Assembly: GCF_001281385.1 (NCBI RefSeq)
Contig: NZ_CP006911.1
Span: 1,240,001-1,304,000 of the forward strand
Direction: 5' to 3'
Source: Candidatus Pseudothioglobus singularis PS1
GTDB lineage: Bacteria > Pseudomonadota > Gammaproteobacteria > PS1 > Pseudothioglobaceae
DNA: 64,000 bases
Position 1 is the stretch's first letter, and the number at the start of each line of letters is the position of its first letter. The notes beneath the pieces are model-generated. The model saw only the letters and a program-made list of their open reading frames with translations, was not told where the DNA came from and did not search any database. A program made the position numbers and the translations under genes. This document shows positions 36,134 to 46,704 of the stretch, piece by piece.

Positions 36134-37219
36134 ATGTTTCTAGAGCTTTTAAGCTTTCTTGCATCCCTAGACACTGGTTTCAATGTTCTAAGCTACTTAA
36201 CGGTGAGGGCAGTTTTCGCAATGATGACTGCTCTACTCATAACCCTTTTTCTAGGAAAATGGATCATATCTAAACTTCTGCAGTATCAAATAGGGCAAGT
36301 CATTCGTGATGATGGACCTGAAACCCATTTGGAGAAAAAAGGCACCCCAACGATGGGCGGCGTACTGATCCTTTTTGCTTTTTTTACCAGTGTTCTTATA
36401 TGGGGAGATTGGCGAAACCCTTTTCTATGGATTGTAATTTCTACTGCCCTCCTTTTTGGCTTAGTGGGCTTTGTTGATGACTACTTAAAAATTAAAAAAC
36501 AAAACTCTGATGGTCTAAGCAGAAAACAAAAACTCTTGACTCAAACCGTTGGCACTCTATTAATCTGTATGTGGTTGTTGAGTTTGAACTCTAAGACTAT
36601 TGGCTCAGAGCTACTCATTCCATTCTTTAAAGATCTTATCATTCCTTTAAATGCTATAGGGTTTTTACTTATAGGCTGGTTTGCTATTGTCGGCGGCTCC
36701 AATTCTGTGAACCTCACTGATGGGCTTGATGGGCTGGCAATTATGCCTGTGATACTGATTAGTGGTGCACTGGCAGTCTTCGCCTACATTGGTGGTAACT
36801 ATAATTTTTCAGCCTATCTTAATATGCCATTTATGCCTGGGACTGGAGAAGTATTTGTTCTGTGTGCAGCACTGATTGGTGCTGGCTTTGGCTTTCTCTG
36901 GTTTAACACTTATCCAGCAGAAATCTTCATGGGAGATACTGGATCTCTGTCACTAGGCGCTATCCTTGCTGTCATTGCAATCATTGTCCATCAGGAAATT
37001 CTATTGATACTGATGGGTGGTATATTTGTAGCTGAAACGCTCTCAGTTATCATACAAATTGGCTACTTTAAGAGAACGCAAGAAAGATTTTTTTTGATGG
37101 CCCCCATTCATCATCACTTTGAAAAAAAGGGCCTTAAAGAGCCCAAGATTATTGTGCGCTTTTGGATTGTTACATTGATCCTTGTTTTAATCAGCTTAGC
37201 AAGTATCAAGATTAGATAA
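36134..37219 (+). CDS. mraY: Phospho-N-acetylmuramoyl-pentapeptide-transferase
   Basis: Transfers phospho-MurNAc-pentapeptide to undecaprenyl phosphate, making lipid I. The 361-residue multi-membrane protein shows [11 protein letters not shown], the Asp-rich [34 protein letters not shown] and [11 protein letters not shown], all MraY landmarks. It lies outside any mur/fts cluster, between an immunophilin gene and dcd, so the usual dcw order is broken here. Length and motifs are fully normal. Confidence 0.96.
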   Translation: MFLELLSFLASLDTGFNVLSYLTVRAVFAMMTALLITLFLGKWIISKLLQYQIGQVIRDDGPETHLEKKGTPTMGGVLILFAFFTSVLIWGDWRNPFLWIVISTALLFGLVGFVDDYLKIKKQNSDGLSRKQKLLTQTVGTLLICMWLLSLNSKTIGSELLIPFFKDLIIPLNAIGFLLIGWFAIVGGSNSVNLTDGLDGLAIMPVILISGALAVFAYIGGNYNFSAYLNMPFMPGTGEVFVLCAALIGAGFGFLWFNTYPAEIFMGDTGSLSLGAILAVIAIIVHQEILLILMGGIFVAETLSVIIQIGYFKRTQERFFLMAPIHHHFEKKGLKEPKIIVRFWIVTLILVLISLASIKIR

Positions 37220-37252
37220 CTCATTAACTATTGAACTGTAAAATAAAGTCCT

Positions 37253-37819
37253 ATGAGCATTAAATCAGACAACTGGATCCGACGAATGTCCCTTGAAGAG
37301 GATATGATTAAGCCATTTGAGCCCAAGCAAATCCGTCGAGCGAATGATCAAAAGATTATCTCTTATGGCACCTCCAGCTATGGATATGATGTCAGATGCT
37401 CAACAGAATTTAAAATATTTACCAACATCAATCACAACATTGTTGATCCAAAAAATTTCAATGAGCAAAGCTTCGTTGAGGTCAACTCTGATGAATGCAT
37501 TATCCCTCCCAACTCATTTGCACTTGCAAGTACTATTGAGTATTTCAGGATCCCTCGTTCAACCCTGGTCATTTGCCTTGGAAAATCAACCTATGCAAGA
37601 TGCGGAATCATTGTCAATGTCACTCCACTTGAACCAGAATGGGAAGGCCATGTAACACTTGAATTTTCAAATACAACTCCCCTCCCAGCAAAAATATATG
37701 CCAATGAGGGTGTTGCCCAGATGCTCTTTTTTGAATCAGATGAAATGTGTGAGACCTCCTACAAGGATAGAAATGGCAAATACCAGGGTCAAACCGGTGT
37801 TACCCTTCCTAAAGCTTAA
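37253..37819 (+). CDS. dcd: dCTP deaminase
   Basis: Deaminates dCTP to dUTP in dTMP supply. The 188-residue trimeric dUTPase-fold protein has [51 protein letters not shown] with the catalytic Glu, and a C-terminal [12 protein letters not shown] that closes over the nucleotide. Length is close to E. coli Dcd (193). It follows mraY after 33 bp and precedes prfC by 5 bp. Confidence 0.95.
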   Translation: MSIKSDNWIRRMSLEEDMIKPFEPKQIRRANDQKIISYGTSSYGYDVRCSTEFKIFTNINHNIVDPKNFNEQSFVEVNSDECIIPPNSFALASTIEYFRIPRSTLVICLGKSTYARCGIIVNVTPLEPEWEGHVTLEFSNTTPLPAKIYANEGVAQMLFFESDEMCETSYKDRNGKYQGQTGVTLPKA

Positions 37820-37824
37820 AGATA

Positions 37825-39393
37825 ATGTCTGAAATCTCTAAACGTCGCACCTTTGCGATTATTTCTCATCCAGATGCTGGCAAGACGACTGTCACTGAAA
37901 AACTCTTGCTGTATGGTGGTGCAATTAAAACGGCTGGAAGCGTTAAAGCAAGAAAAGCAAATACGCATGCTACGAGTGACTGGATGGAAATGGAAAAAGA
38001 AAGAGGAATATCTGTTACCTCCTCTGTCATGCAGTTTCCATATGATAATCACATCATTAATCTTCTAGACACCCCTGGACACGAAGATTTTTCTGAGGAT
38101 ACCTACAGAACACTAACAGCAGTCGACTCTGCATTAATGGTAATTGATGTTGCAAAGGGTGTTGAGCAAAGAACTATTAAATTAATGGAGGTTTGCAGAC
38201 TCAGGGATACACCAATATTAACCTTTATCAACAAGCTAGATCGCGAAGGAAAGGAGCCCATTGATTTACTAGATGAGGTGGAGTCAGTCTTAAATATTGA
38301 GTGCTCACCAATCACTTGGCCAATTGGAATGGGCAAAGGCTTTAAGGGTGTTTATCACTTGCTAGAAGACAAAGTTTATCTTTTTGAAAGTGGTAAGAAT
38401 GCAAGTATCGGTGACAATACCTTAATTGATGGAATTGATAATGCCAAGCTCGATGAGTTTTTAGGTAAAGAGCTGGCACAAGAGGCCCGTGAAGAAATCG
38501 AACTCATTACAGGAACTACCAACCCCTTCGATATTAATGACTTTCTAGAAGGAAAACAAACGCCCGTTTTTTTTGGATCAGCAATCAATAATTTTGGTAT
38601 TGAAAACCTTTTAGATGGCTTCATACAGTACGCGCCAATCCCCCAAGAAAGAGAGAGTGATATTCGAAACGTTCTCCCTGAAGAAAAAAAACTTACGGGT
38701 TTTGTATTTAAAATTCAAGCAAACATGGACCCTAAGCATCATGACCGCCTTGCCTTTATGAGGATTGTGAGTGGAGAGTATCAAAAAGGTATGAAGCTTC
38801 TCCAAGTTTCAAGTGGCAAACAAATTAAAATTGCCAATGCTGTAACATTTATGTCCCGTGAGAGAAGCTCGACAGATTTTGCCTATGCTGGTGATGTTAT
38901 TGGCATCCACAACCATGGAGGAATTGGAATTGGAGATACCTTTACTCAAGGCGAGAAAATTAATTTCCAAGGAATACCTAACTTTGCACCTGAGCTCTTT
39001 AGAAGAGCCCAACTAAAAGACCCTCTCAAAGCAAAAGCCCTTCAAAAAGGCCTTGATCAGCTCTCGGAAGAAGGAGCCACTCAGGTCTTTAGACCTGTTT
39101 CAAATAGCTCTCAAATTTTAGGTGCTGTAGGAATACTTCAGTTTGATGTTGTTGCTCATAGGCTTAAATATGAGTATGGGGTTGACTGTCAATTTGAGAC
39201 GATTAATGTCGCAACAGCAAGATGGGTCTCAGGCTCTGAAAAGGACATAGAACAACTCAAAATAAAAGCTGGAAATAATATAGCCATTGATAGCGCAGGC
39301 ATGCTGACATACCTAGCACCAAGTATGGTAAATCTTCAACTCACTATTGAACGTCACCCAGAATTAACTTTCAGCTCAACAAGAGAACACTAA
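37825..39393 (+). CDS. prfC: Peptide chain release factor 3
   Basis: GTPase that recycles RF1/RF2 after termination. 522 residues with G1 [16 protein letters not shown]2 region [12 protein letters not shown]3 [12 protein letters not shown] and G4 FINKLDRE. The RF3-specific C-terminal region includes [16 protein letters not shown]. The SVMQF version of G2 and the length separate it from EF-G. It follows dcd closely and converges on proV with a 4-bp overlap. Confidence 0.96.
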   Translation: MSEISKRRTFAIISHPDAGKTTVTEKLLLYGGAIKTAGSVKARKANTHATSDWMEMEKERGISVTSSVMQFPYDNHIINLLDTPGHEDFSEDTYRTLTAVDSALMVIDVAKGVEQRTIKLMEVCRLRDTPILTFINKLDREGKEPIDLLDEVESVLNIECSPITWPIGMGKGFKGVYHLLEDKVYLFESGKNASIGDNTLIDGIDNAKLDEFLGKELAQEAREEIELITGTTNPFDINDFLEGKQTPVFFGSAINNFGIENLLDGFIQYAPIPQERESDIRNVLPEEKKLTGFVFKIQANMDPKHHDRLAFMRIVSGEYQKGMKLLQVSSGKQIKIANAVTFMSRERSSTDFAYAGDVIGIHNHGGIGIGDTFTQGEKINFQGIPNFAPELFRRAQLKDPLKAKALQKGLDQLSEEGATQVFRPVSNSSQILGAVGILQFDVVAHRLKYEYGVDCQFETINVATARWVSGSEKDIEQLKIKAGNNIAIDSAGMLTYLAPSMVNLQLTIERHPELTFSSTREH

Positions 39394-40433
39394 TCAATAA
39401 CTGCCTCCAGGGGCTGAACAACTTCGGCAATATCCTTCTTGTTTAAATAACCAACATCAGCTCCACTAGAATCTTGAACTACACAACAATCTGCATTTTG
39501 TCTAAGCATTTCACATAAAACAGAATCAACCGAATCCATTTCATTCACTTTAATGTTAGAAGAGCCCTTTGCTGGTTTTTCATTTGTCATTACTGACTTT
39601 GCATGAAGCACATGAGAGCGGTTAACTTTTTTGACAAAATCCCTTACATAGTCATCCGCTGGTGTCATTAAAATATCTTGTGAAGTGCCATGCTGAACTA
39701 GCTCTCCACCATTAAGGATGGCAATTCGATCTCCAATTTTGAGCGCCTCATCAAGATCATGAGTAATAAAAATAATGGTCTTATGGAGCTCTTGTTGGAG
39801 TTCTAAAAGTAAATCTTGCATATCACTTCTAATGAGTGGATCAAGTGCACTGAATGCTTCATCCATCATTAATATTTCAGTATCACAAGTTAAAGCTCTA
39901 GCCAAACCAACACGCTGCTGCATTCCACCTGACAATTGGGATGGGTAACGGTCTTCATAACCAGATAACCCTACTCGATCAATCCATTTTTTTGCTCTTG
40001 TAATAGCGTCATCCCCTTTTACACCCTGCAAGTGAACGCCCAGACATACATTATCCATAATGGTTTTATGCGGAAGGAGTGCAAAACTTTGGAATACCAT
40101 CGCAGTTTTTTGTTGCCTGAATTGCCTTAATTTCTCCATCGGCATCTGAATAACATCTTCACCACCAATCATAATGGATCCAGCTGTAGGCTCAATAAGT
40201 CTATTAATATGCCTAATTAATGTTGACTTGCCAGAACCAGAGAGCCCCATAATAACTTCAATATTCTTGTTAGCTAAATCAAGATTAATATTACTTAACC
40301 CCAAAACATGCTTATGCTCTCTCAGAAGATCATCTTTTCCCATCCCATTATCAACATGTTTCAGAACAGAATCCGCCTTAGGTCCAAAAATTTTAGTTAA
40401 GTTAGAAATTTTTACTTTAATATCATGCGTCAT
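39390..40433 (-). CDS. proV: Glycine betaine/proline ABC importer, ATP-binding subunit
   Basis: 347-residue ATPase of the ProU/OpuA type. Walker [18 protein letters not shown], signature [15 protein letters not shown] and Walker [18 protein letters not shown] are present. The family-specific N-terminal extension precedes, and one CBS-like segment ([21 protein letters not shown]) follows, which in OpuA senses ionic strength; it is shorter than in E. coli ProV (400). It overlaps proW by 4 bp. The assignment as a compatible-solute (betaine, proline betaine, or DMSP-like) importer is by family; actual substrate unknown. Confidence 0.92.
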   Translation of the reverse strand: MTHDIKVKISNLTKIFGPKADSVLKHVDNGMGKDDLLREHKHVLGLSNINLDLANKNIEVIMGLSGSGKSTLIRHINRLIEPTAGSIMIGGEDVIQMPMEKLRQFRQQKTAMVFQSFALLPHKTIMDNVCLGVHLQGVKGDDAITRAKKWIDRVGLSGYEDRYPSQLSGGMQQRVGLARALTCDTEILMMDEAFSALDPLIRSDMQDLLLELQQELHKTIIFITHDLDEALKIGDRIAILNGGELVQHGTSQDILMTPADDYVRDFVKKVNRSHVLHAKSVMTNEKPAKGSSNIKVNEMDSVDSVLCEMLRQNADCCVVQDSSGADVGYLNKKDIAEVVQPLEAVID

Positions 40434-42598
40434 AGTACTTCTCCTGAGCGGTGTTTCTGTATTCTAGTTCCAAATGCCTGAGAAACCCTATCAAATATTA
40501 CAGCCAAGGCAACAATTGCCAAACCGTTAAGTAACCCCATTGATAAGAATTGGTTTTGAACAGCCTGAAGTACAGGCAATCCAAGGCCGGCAACACCAAT
40601 CATGGAGGCGATAACAACCATTGCAAGGGCCATCATAATTGTCTGGTTAATCCCAGCAAATATATTAGGAAGTGCAAGTGGCATTTGCACCATAAATAAT
40701 CGTTGCCTGTATGTAGCTCCGAATGCATCAGCAGCCTCCATTGCCTCTTTATCAACTAATCGGATCCCTAAATTTGTCAACCTAACTATTGGTGGCATTG
40801 CGTATATACAGACCGCAATAAGTCCTGGAACCTTTCCAATTCCAAGCATCATTACAACTGGAATGAGATATACGAAAGATGGTATAGTCTGCATTACATC
40901 TAAAACTGGGGTTATCCATGATTGCGCCCTGTCTGATCGAGACATCCAAATGCCAAGAGGAATGCCAAGCGCTAAACATAATATGGTTGCAGCAGAAATC
41001 ATTGTAACCGTAGAGACCATTGGCTCCCACATATCAAGAAAACCAATAGCAAAAAAGGCAGTCATTACCCCTATTGAAACTTTTATACTTCTTGATCCTA
41101 GCCATGCAAGCACACCGGCAACTAATAGGAAAATTGGCCAAGGGGTTGAAAGAAGTAATTTTTCAATGACAATCAAAAATGTTAAGAGTGGGTCAAAGAA
41201 TGACTCAATATTATTTCCAAACTCTCTTGTGAAATCTTTAAATGCTGCATCAACACAGTTTCTAGAACTCATCATCACGTCACCAGGTATTGATATGACA
41301 TTATTCATAAATATGCTGAAATCGGAGGTATTTACAGAATCAAAAACTCGTGTATTGAGTGATGCAAAATATTGAACTTGAGAGGCAGGATCAACAGATC
41401 TCACTGCACTCATATTACTTTCAATATTGTTTGATAAACCTGAGATATTAGCCGCTAAAGCCTCTGGATCGGTAGACCTTATTGAGATGTATTGTCTGTC
41501 AAGTCGCTCTACTGTTTTATCAAAACTAGATACTGCCCTAACCTTAATATCTCCATAATTGCCTGCATCATATCGTCCAGCAAGCTCAATCACCTTTGCA
41601 CTGAGCTCATTAGCTTTATTGGTAAGAGGAATAAGTACGTTTTCAATGGTTGCTACATCGGTTCTTATTGCTGCTTCTTTGACGGCTCTTACTAAGGCCT
41701 CAGGGTCATTAACCAAGGGCATCAAATCAGAGACAATTTCATGGCTATCAGCCATTTCTTCAACTCTAGCATGTGTAGCAATGCTCAAAGTATCAAGGTT
41801 GTAGACCATATCACGAGCACCTGGATAGTTCTTATAGATAGACGCAGATGCGTTGACTTGCTCTCTGATCTCAGAGAGTCGCTCCAAGTGTGACTGAACT
41901 GAAGAATTTGAGCTGAGATAGTCAATATTTGCTCTCAAAGAATTGATACCGTCATTAAGCAGAGAAATCTGAGAGCCCATCTCGCTCATAAAGGCATCGC
42001 TATACTGCTCTGCTTTATCTGAATAATTACTTGTAAGTTTCTGAATATTTTCAGTTAAAGTTAAGGATTCAGAACTATTACTTACATATCTAGCATTTTC
42101 TTCAATCTCCTGAAAGAGAGATTCTATTTGAGGAAATAGAGCAACTATGCCATCTGGGGATGAAGTCAAATCAATCTGATTGTTTAATTCTGATATTGAG
42201 CTCTCATAACTATCAAGAAGTGAACTTTCATTGGAGTTATATAAGCCAGAAAGCTCCTGTGTTTTTGACTCAAGAGTCTTTGACAGGATTTGAACCTTCT
42301 CTAGTAGCTCAGCTGAACTATTAACTTCAGTCAATGGATTTGACTCATTAGAGAGCTCTTTTAATGTTTTGGCTTTAACTTCAGCTCTCTCAGCAAGCTT
42401 AGAAAAGCTATCCGTTACCTTTACTAACTCAGAATAATCAGTTGCACTTTGAGCTTGAGCACTAAGGTCATCTGCCCTCTTAGTCATCGCCTGTATAAAA
42501 TTCAAATCTTTATTGAGTATCCTAAGGTCTGCAATTTCAGATGCAGGGGGTATACACTCAATGATGCTTTGTTGAGGAAGTGGCCTAACTGCTGCCAT
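40430..42598 (-). CDS. proW: Glycine betaine/proline ABC importer permease with very long N-terminal extension
   Basis: 722 residues, twice the length of E. coli ProW (354). The C-terminal 260 residues are a normal permease with membrane segments from about residue 470 and the EAA loop EAADAFGATYRQRLFMVQMPL. The first roughly 460 residues are hydrophilic, mostly helical and Ser/Glu/Leu-rich, with loosely repeated DPEALxxxI units, and no membrane segment. The start ATG follows a good ribosome-binding site (AAGGAG), so the extension is translated. By analogy with the periplasmic N-terminus of E. coli ProW the extension may reach into the periplasm, but topology is unproven. It lies between proX and proV. 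Confidence 0.9.
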   Translation of the reverse strand: MAAVRPLPQQSIIECIPPASEIADLRILNKDLNFIQAMTKRADDLSAQAQSATDYSELVKVTDSFSKLAERAEVKAKTLKELSNESNPLTEVNSSAELLEKVQILSKTLESKTQELSGLYNSNESSLLDSYESSISELNNQIDLTSSPDGIVALFPQIESLFQEIEENARYVSNSSESLTLTENIQKLTSNYSDKAEQYSDAFMSEMGSQISLLNDGINSLRANIDYLSSNSSVQSHLERLSEIREQVNASASIYKNYPGARDMVYNLDTLSIATHARVEEMADSHEIVSDLMPLVNDPEALVRAVKEAAIRTDVATIENVLIPLTNKANELSAKVIELAGRYDAGNYGDIKVRAVSSFDKTVERLDRQYISIRSTDPEALAANISGLSNNIESNMSAVRSVDPASQVQYFASLNTRVFDSVNTSDFSIFMNNVISIPGDVMMSSRNCVDAAFKDFTREFGNNIESFFDPLLTFLIVIEKLLLSTPWPIFLLVAGVLAWLGSRSIKVSIGVMTAFFAIGFLDMWEPMVSTVTMISAATILCLALGIPLGIWMSRSDRAQSWITPVLDVMQTIPSFVYLIPVVMMLGIGKVPGLIAVCIYAMPPIVRLTNLGIRLVDKEAMEAADAFGATYRQRLFMVQMPLALPNIFAGINQTIMMALAMVVIASMIGVAGLGLPVLQAVQNQFLSMGLLNGLAIVALAVIFDRVSQAFGTRIQKHRSGEVL

Positions 42599-42693
42599 AA
42601 TGAGCTCCTTTAATTTTTAATATTTATTCTAACACTTTCAATTTAAAAATTATCAACAGTTAATCTAATAACTTTTAAATTAATTTAGATAAT

Positions 42694-42736
42694 AAAAAAA
42701 TTGCCCGTATTTATCTAAACTACGGGCAATTTTTTA
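42694..42736 (-). terminator. Intra-operon hairpin terminator between proX and proW
   Basis: Arms ATTGCCCGTA and TACGGGCAAT enclose an 11-nt loop and are flanked by A-tract and T-tract, so the hairpin works as an intrinsic terminator on both strands. On the minus strand it follows proX by about 35 bp and precedes proW by about 95 bp. Partial termination would give more binding protein than permease. Confidence 0.75.
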
Positions 42737-42771
42737 TTTTAAATAGTAAGTATTAACTTACTAATTTTTAT

Positions 42772-43785
42772 TTACAGTGAAGCTTCTACAGCAGCAGCAA
42801 CATCTGCGCTAACCCATGGCTTCCAAACATCTCCATGAGAAGACAAGAATTCAACAGAAGCGTCCGCTCCAGTTCCACCTGTATCTTCCATCCAAACTAA
42901 CATTTCGTTCATGACAGTACCAGGCCATGTGCGAGCAGAAAAGTAATCCATAGCTCCTTTAGGTCCGTTATAGTACATGTTGTCACTAAGAAGAGTGTTA
43001 ACACGTGAGTTAATCCAAGCTGATGGCTCAGGGTCTGAACAGTTATCGCCACCTAGTGCAATACATCCAACCCAGTTGTCATCACCAGCATAAGGCACAC
43101 CAAAGTCAACAGCTCTTAAGTCATACTTTCCAACTAAAGAAGTTGGGTTCCAGTAGTAACCAAACCAGTTCTCACCTTGCTCTGATGCTTTAGCAATAGA
43201 TCCATCAAGACCAGCAGCTGATCCAGGATCAATTAGGTTCCAGCCCAAAGCTTCCATATCAAATGCTTTGTAGAGACTTTGATTTGACAATTGACAACCC
43301 CAACCAGCAGGGCAGCCGTGGAAGGCGCCTCTTGAAGGGTCTTCTTTGTCTGGGAATAAGTCAGGACGTGCAAGAATTGCTTGTGCAGTTGTCAATTCTG
43401 GGTGTGCATCAAGCGTGTGAGGAAGAACCCACCAGCCCTCTCCAAGTCCACTCATTGGTGCAATATTACCAATATGTAAGCGTCCAGCACCAACAGCACT
43501 ATCAACTAGATCTGCCATCGCATTTGCCCAAATCTCTGGTGCAACGTCAGGTTGTCCAGTTTCATTCATTGAAGTGAATGTAGGCATAGTTGAACCGGCA
43601 ACTAACTCAACTTCACAGCCCATTGCTTCCAACATTGCTTTATCAACGTTAGCCATCAATGAAGCTGAGGCCCAGTTCATATCTGCAATAGTAACTTTTC
43701 CACATTTAGCAGCATTTGCCGAAGTGCTGAGCAATAAAGCTGCAGCTACCGCACCAAATACTTTAGTAGTGAATTTAATATTCAT
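42772..43785 (-). CDS. proX: Glycine betaine/proline ABC importer, substrate-binding protein
   Basis: 337-residue periplasmic binding protein (OpuAC type) with a signal peptide (AVAAALLLSTSANA), then KCGKVTIADMNWASASLMAN, typical of betaine-binding domains. Trp residues suited to a quaternary-ammonium aromatic cage are plentiful (GEGWWVLPHT, ENWFGYYWNP), but I cannot assign the cage exactly. A CxxxxGWGC pair and two Cys at IALGGDNCSD may form disulfides. Start ATG follows AGGAG. It is first in the operon proX-(terminator)-proW-proV, with a clear -10 box upstream. Confidence 0.92.
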   Translation of the reverse strand: MNIKFTTKVFGAVAAALLLSTSANAAKCGKVTIADMNWASASLMANVDKAMLEAMGCEVELVAGSTMPTFTSMNETGQPDVAPEIWANAMADLVDSAVGAGRLHIGNIAPMSGLGEGWWVLPHTLDAHPELTTAQAILARPDLFPDKEDPSRGAFHGCPAGWGCQLSNQSLYKAFDMEALGWNLIDPGSAAGLDGSIAKASEQGENWFGYYWNPTSLVGKYDLRAVDFGVPYAGDDNWVGCIALGGDNCSDPEPSAWINSRVNTLLSDNMYYNGPKGAMDYFSARTWPGTVMNEMLVWMEDTGGTGADASVEFLSSHGDVWKPWVSADVAAAVEASL

Positions 43786-43815
43786 ATATCTTTCTCCTAA
43801 AGGATTATTTTAATA

Positions 43816-43851
43816 TTAGAGTGAACAATTTCATACTCTAAAATGATTATA
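43816..43851 (-). promoter_or_regulatory. Putative proX promoter with adjacent inverted repeat
   Basis: On the minus strand a perfect TATAAT occupies 43851-43846, about 60 bp before the proX start; no good -35 is visible, only an A/T-tract upstream. Directly downstream, TTAGAGT and ACTCTAA (43816-43822 and 43835-43841) form a 7-bp inverted repeat with a 12-nt spacer that could be an operator or a 5' leader hairpin. Confidence 0.4.
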
Positions 43852-44008
43852 GCAACTGAAAAAAAATATTTTAGTTTTTTTTTAAAAAAAATAAAAAATA
43901 TTTTTGAATAATTTATCAATAACTTACAAAGACTTAAAAGAATACAACATCTATTTCAAACGAACAATAGTTTAAATTGAACTCATAAATTAATAACTAA
44001 ATATTAAA

Positions 44009-46600
44009 CTACTCTTCTGAAGTAACTTCAATCTCGTCAGCACCCTCTTCGTCATCGTCAGTTTCTGCTATTTTAGCGACTGAAACGAGCGCCTCATCAT
44101 CAGCAATATTAATAAGAGTCACACCTTGAGTATTTCGTCCAATAATAGAGACATCAGCTGCACGAGCCCTAACCAAAGTACCTTTATCTGAGATTAACAT
44201 CATTTCGTCTTCATCAGTTACCTGAATAGCACCAACAACCTGTCCATTCCTATCTGATGTCTTAATTGAAATAACGCCTGAACCACCTCTTGCCTGAGTA
44301 CGATATTCATCAAGTTGCGTTCTCTTGCCATAGCCCTTTTCAGTTGCAGTTAGAATTGGATCATCAGACTCAGCTACAATCAGTGAAACTACTTTATCTT
44401 TGTCAGACAGCCTTATACCTCTTACACCAATAGCAGTCCTTCCTACAGAGCGGACATCAGACTCCTTAAAGCGAATTGATTTACCTGCAGAAGAGAATAG
44501 TAGAATATCATGCTCTCCCGCGGTAATTTCAACGCCAACAAGTTTATCATCATCTCTCAACTCAATAGCAATGATGCCGCCTTTCCTAGGTCTTGAAAAG
44601 TTTTGAAGAGAAGTTTTTTTACAGGTGCCTGAACTCGTCACCATAAACACGAACTGGTCATTGGTAAATTCTTTTACTGGCAATATTGCATTGATTGACT
44701 CATCCTTGTCTAATGGCAAGAGATTGATGATTGGTTTTCCTCTTGAAATTCTTGAAGCCATTGGTAGTTCATAGACTTTGAGCCAATGTACCTTGCCCGT
44801 TGAAGAGAAACATAGGACAGTATCATGGGAATTAGCAACAAATAATTGATCCACAAAATCCTCATCCTTCATCTTGGTAGCTGCCTTACCCTTTCCGCCT
44901 CTTCTTTGTGCATGGTAGTCACTGAGTGACTGCGCTTTTACATAGCCGCCGTGAGACAGAGTTACTACCCTATCCTCTTGAGCAATAAGATCCTCAAGTG
45001 TTAGGTCAATCTTGTTCTCTATGATCTCGGTCATTCTAGCGTTACCATAATTATCACGAATTTCAATAATTTCATCACGGATGACCTGCATCAGGAGGTC
45101 TGGCGTTTGAAGAATATCTAATAAGTTTTTGATTTGTTCTAATAGCTCATTGAATTCATTAAAAATTTTGTCTTTTTCAAGGCCCGTTAATCTGTGAAGT
45201 TTTAAATCAAGAATGGCTTGCGCTTGCTTCTCTGATAGCTGGTAGTCACCATTTTTTTGGAGGCCTAGTGCAGAATCAAGGTCTTGAGGCTTAAACTGTG
45301 CCATGTCTCTATCACCAATAAGCTCTTGAATGACAGACCCTTGCCAAGTTCTTGCAACCAAACCATCTTTTGCCTCACTTGGGTTTGGCGCAGCTTTTAT
45401 TAGTTCAATAATTTCATCAATATTAAAAAGTGCAACCGACAAACCTTCTAATAGATGTGCTCTATCTTTTGCTTTATTGAGTTCAAAAATTGAGCGCCTT
45501 GTAACCACCTCTCTTCTATGGGCTATAAAAGCATTAAGAATCGATTTGAGGTTCATTAGTTTTGGCATGCCATGATCGATTGCGACCATGTTGATTCCAA
45601 AAACAGTTTGCATTTCTGTGAGCTTATAAAGGTTATTGAGCATTATCTCTGGAACTTCACCCCGACGAAGCTCTATGACCATTCTCATTCCATCCTTATC
45701 AGATTCATCCCTAAGTCCAGTAATTCCATCTATCTTCTTATCTTTAACGAGTTCTGCGATTTTGCCAATAAGCCTTGCTTTATTGACCTGATAAGGAAGT
45801 TCAGTAACGACAATACTTAATTTGTCCTCACCCTCAACATGTGACCTTGAACGTAAGTAAATCTTTCCTTTACCAGTCTCATAGGCTTCACGTATGCCAC
45901 TCGCACCATTAATGATGCCAGCAGTCGGAAAATCAGGACCCGGAAGAACCTCTAGCAGTTCATCTACAGTAATCTCTTCATTGTCAATAACTCTGAGGCA
46001 TGCTTCTGTAATCTCTGTTAAGTTATGAGTAGGGATATTGGTGGCCATACCAACCGCAATACCTGAGGAGCCATTAATTAATAGATTTGGAACGCGAGTT
46101 GGTAGAACTCCAGGCTCACTTTCAGAGCCATCATAGTTATCAATAAAATCTACAGTCTCTTTATCTAAGTCACGAAGAAGCTCGTGTGAGAGCTTAGTCA
46201 TTCTTATTTCTGTATATCTCATTGCAGCAGCACGATCACCATCTACCGATCCAAAGTTACCCTGGCCATCAACTAGTATATTTCTCATTGCGAATGGCTG
46301 AGCCATCCTTACAATCGTATCATATACCGCAGTGTCTCCATGGGGGTGGTATTTACCAATGACATCGCCAACGATTCGAGCGGATTTTTTATAAGATTTA
46401 TTGTAATCATTACCAAGAACATCCATAGCGTACAAAACACGCCTATGAACTGGTTTCAAACCATCTCTAACATCGGGGAGAGCTCTTCCAACAATAACAC
46501 TCATTGCGTACTCTAGATATGAGTCACGCATTTCATCTTCTATAGATATAATCGGGTATTTTTGCTCAAGAATTTCTTTAGAATCGATATCGTCAGACAT
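44009..46600 (-). CDS. gyrA: DNA gyrase subunit A
   Basis: 863-residue type II topoisomerase subunit. The breakage-reunion domain has [20 protein letters not shown], with Thr at the quinolone-resistance position where E. coli has Ser and Asp four residues on, and the catalytic Tyr in [14 protein letters not shown]. The C-terminal wrapping domain has the GyrA box QRRGGKG, which marks gyrase rather than topoisomerase IV. It ends in an acidic tail ([16 protein letters not shown]). Located 105 bp after aroG. Thr at that position is wild type in some species, so resistance should not be inferred. Confidence 0.96.
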   Translation of the reverse strand: MSDDIDSKEILEQKYPIISIEDEMRDSYLEYAMSVIVGRALPDVRDGLKPVHRRVLYAMDVLGNDYNKSYKKSARIVGDVIGKYHPHGDTAVYDTIVRMAQPFAMRNILVDGQGNFGSVDGDRAAAMRYTEIRMTKLSHELLRDLDKETVDFIDNYDGSESEPGVLPTRVPNLLINGSSGIAVGMATNIPTHNLTEITEACLRVIDNEEITVDELLEVLPGPDFPTAGIINGASGIREAYETGKGKIYLRSRSHVEGEDKLSIVVTELPYQVNKARLIGKIAELVKDKKIDGITGLRDESDKDGMRMVIELRRGEVPEIMLNNLYKLTEMQTVFGINMVAIDHGMPKLMNLKSILNAFIAHRREVVTRRSIFELNKAKDRAHLLEGLSVALFNIDEIIELIKAAPNPSEAKDGLVARTWQGSVIQELIGDRDMAQFKPQDLDSALGLQKNGDYQLSEKQAQAILDLKLHRLTGLEKDKIFNEFNELLEQIKNLLDILQTPDLLMQVIRDEIIEIRDNYGNARMTEIIENKIDLTLEDLIAQEDRVVTLSHGGYVKAQSLSDYHAQRRGGKGKAATKMKDEDFVDQLFVANSHDTVLCFSSTGKVHWLKVYELPMASRISRGKPIINLLPLDKDESINAILPVKEFTNDQFVFMVTSSGTCKKTSLQNFSRPRKGGIIAIELRDDDKLVGVEITAGEHDILLFSSAGKSIRFKESDVRSVGRTAIGVRGIRLSDKDKVVSLIVAESDDPILTATEKGYGKRTQLDEYRTQARGGSGVISIKTSDRNGQVVGAIQVTDEDEMMLISDKGTLVRARAADVSIIGRNTQGVTLINIADDEALVSVAKIAETDDDEEGADEIEVTSEE

Positions 46601-46704
46601 AGAATAAACCTATATAAATAAGTAGGTTTTATTGTACCCTAGATGACGCAAAAACACACCAATAAATTGGCTATTTTTAATAGATAAAAATGATTAAAAA
46701 AAGC

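Noticed and set aside
40602-41375. Long open frame (257 codons) on the plus strand
   Set aside because: It is antisense to proW, has no family resemblance and no ribosome-binding site, while proW has clear permease motifs.
43855-43910. Long A and T tracts as a terminator of gyrA
   Set aside because: The tracts pair only weakly and lie over 100 bp after the gyrA stop, upstream of the proX -10 box; more likely a promoter UP-like AT-rich region.
46340-46400. Quinolone-resistance mutation in gyrA (Thr at the usual Ser position)
   Set aside because: Thr is the natural residue there in several wild-type Gammaproteobacteria, and parC has the susceptible Ser; no basis to claim resistance.
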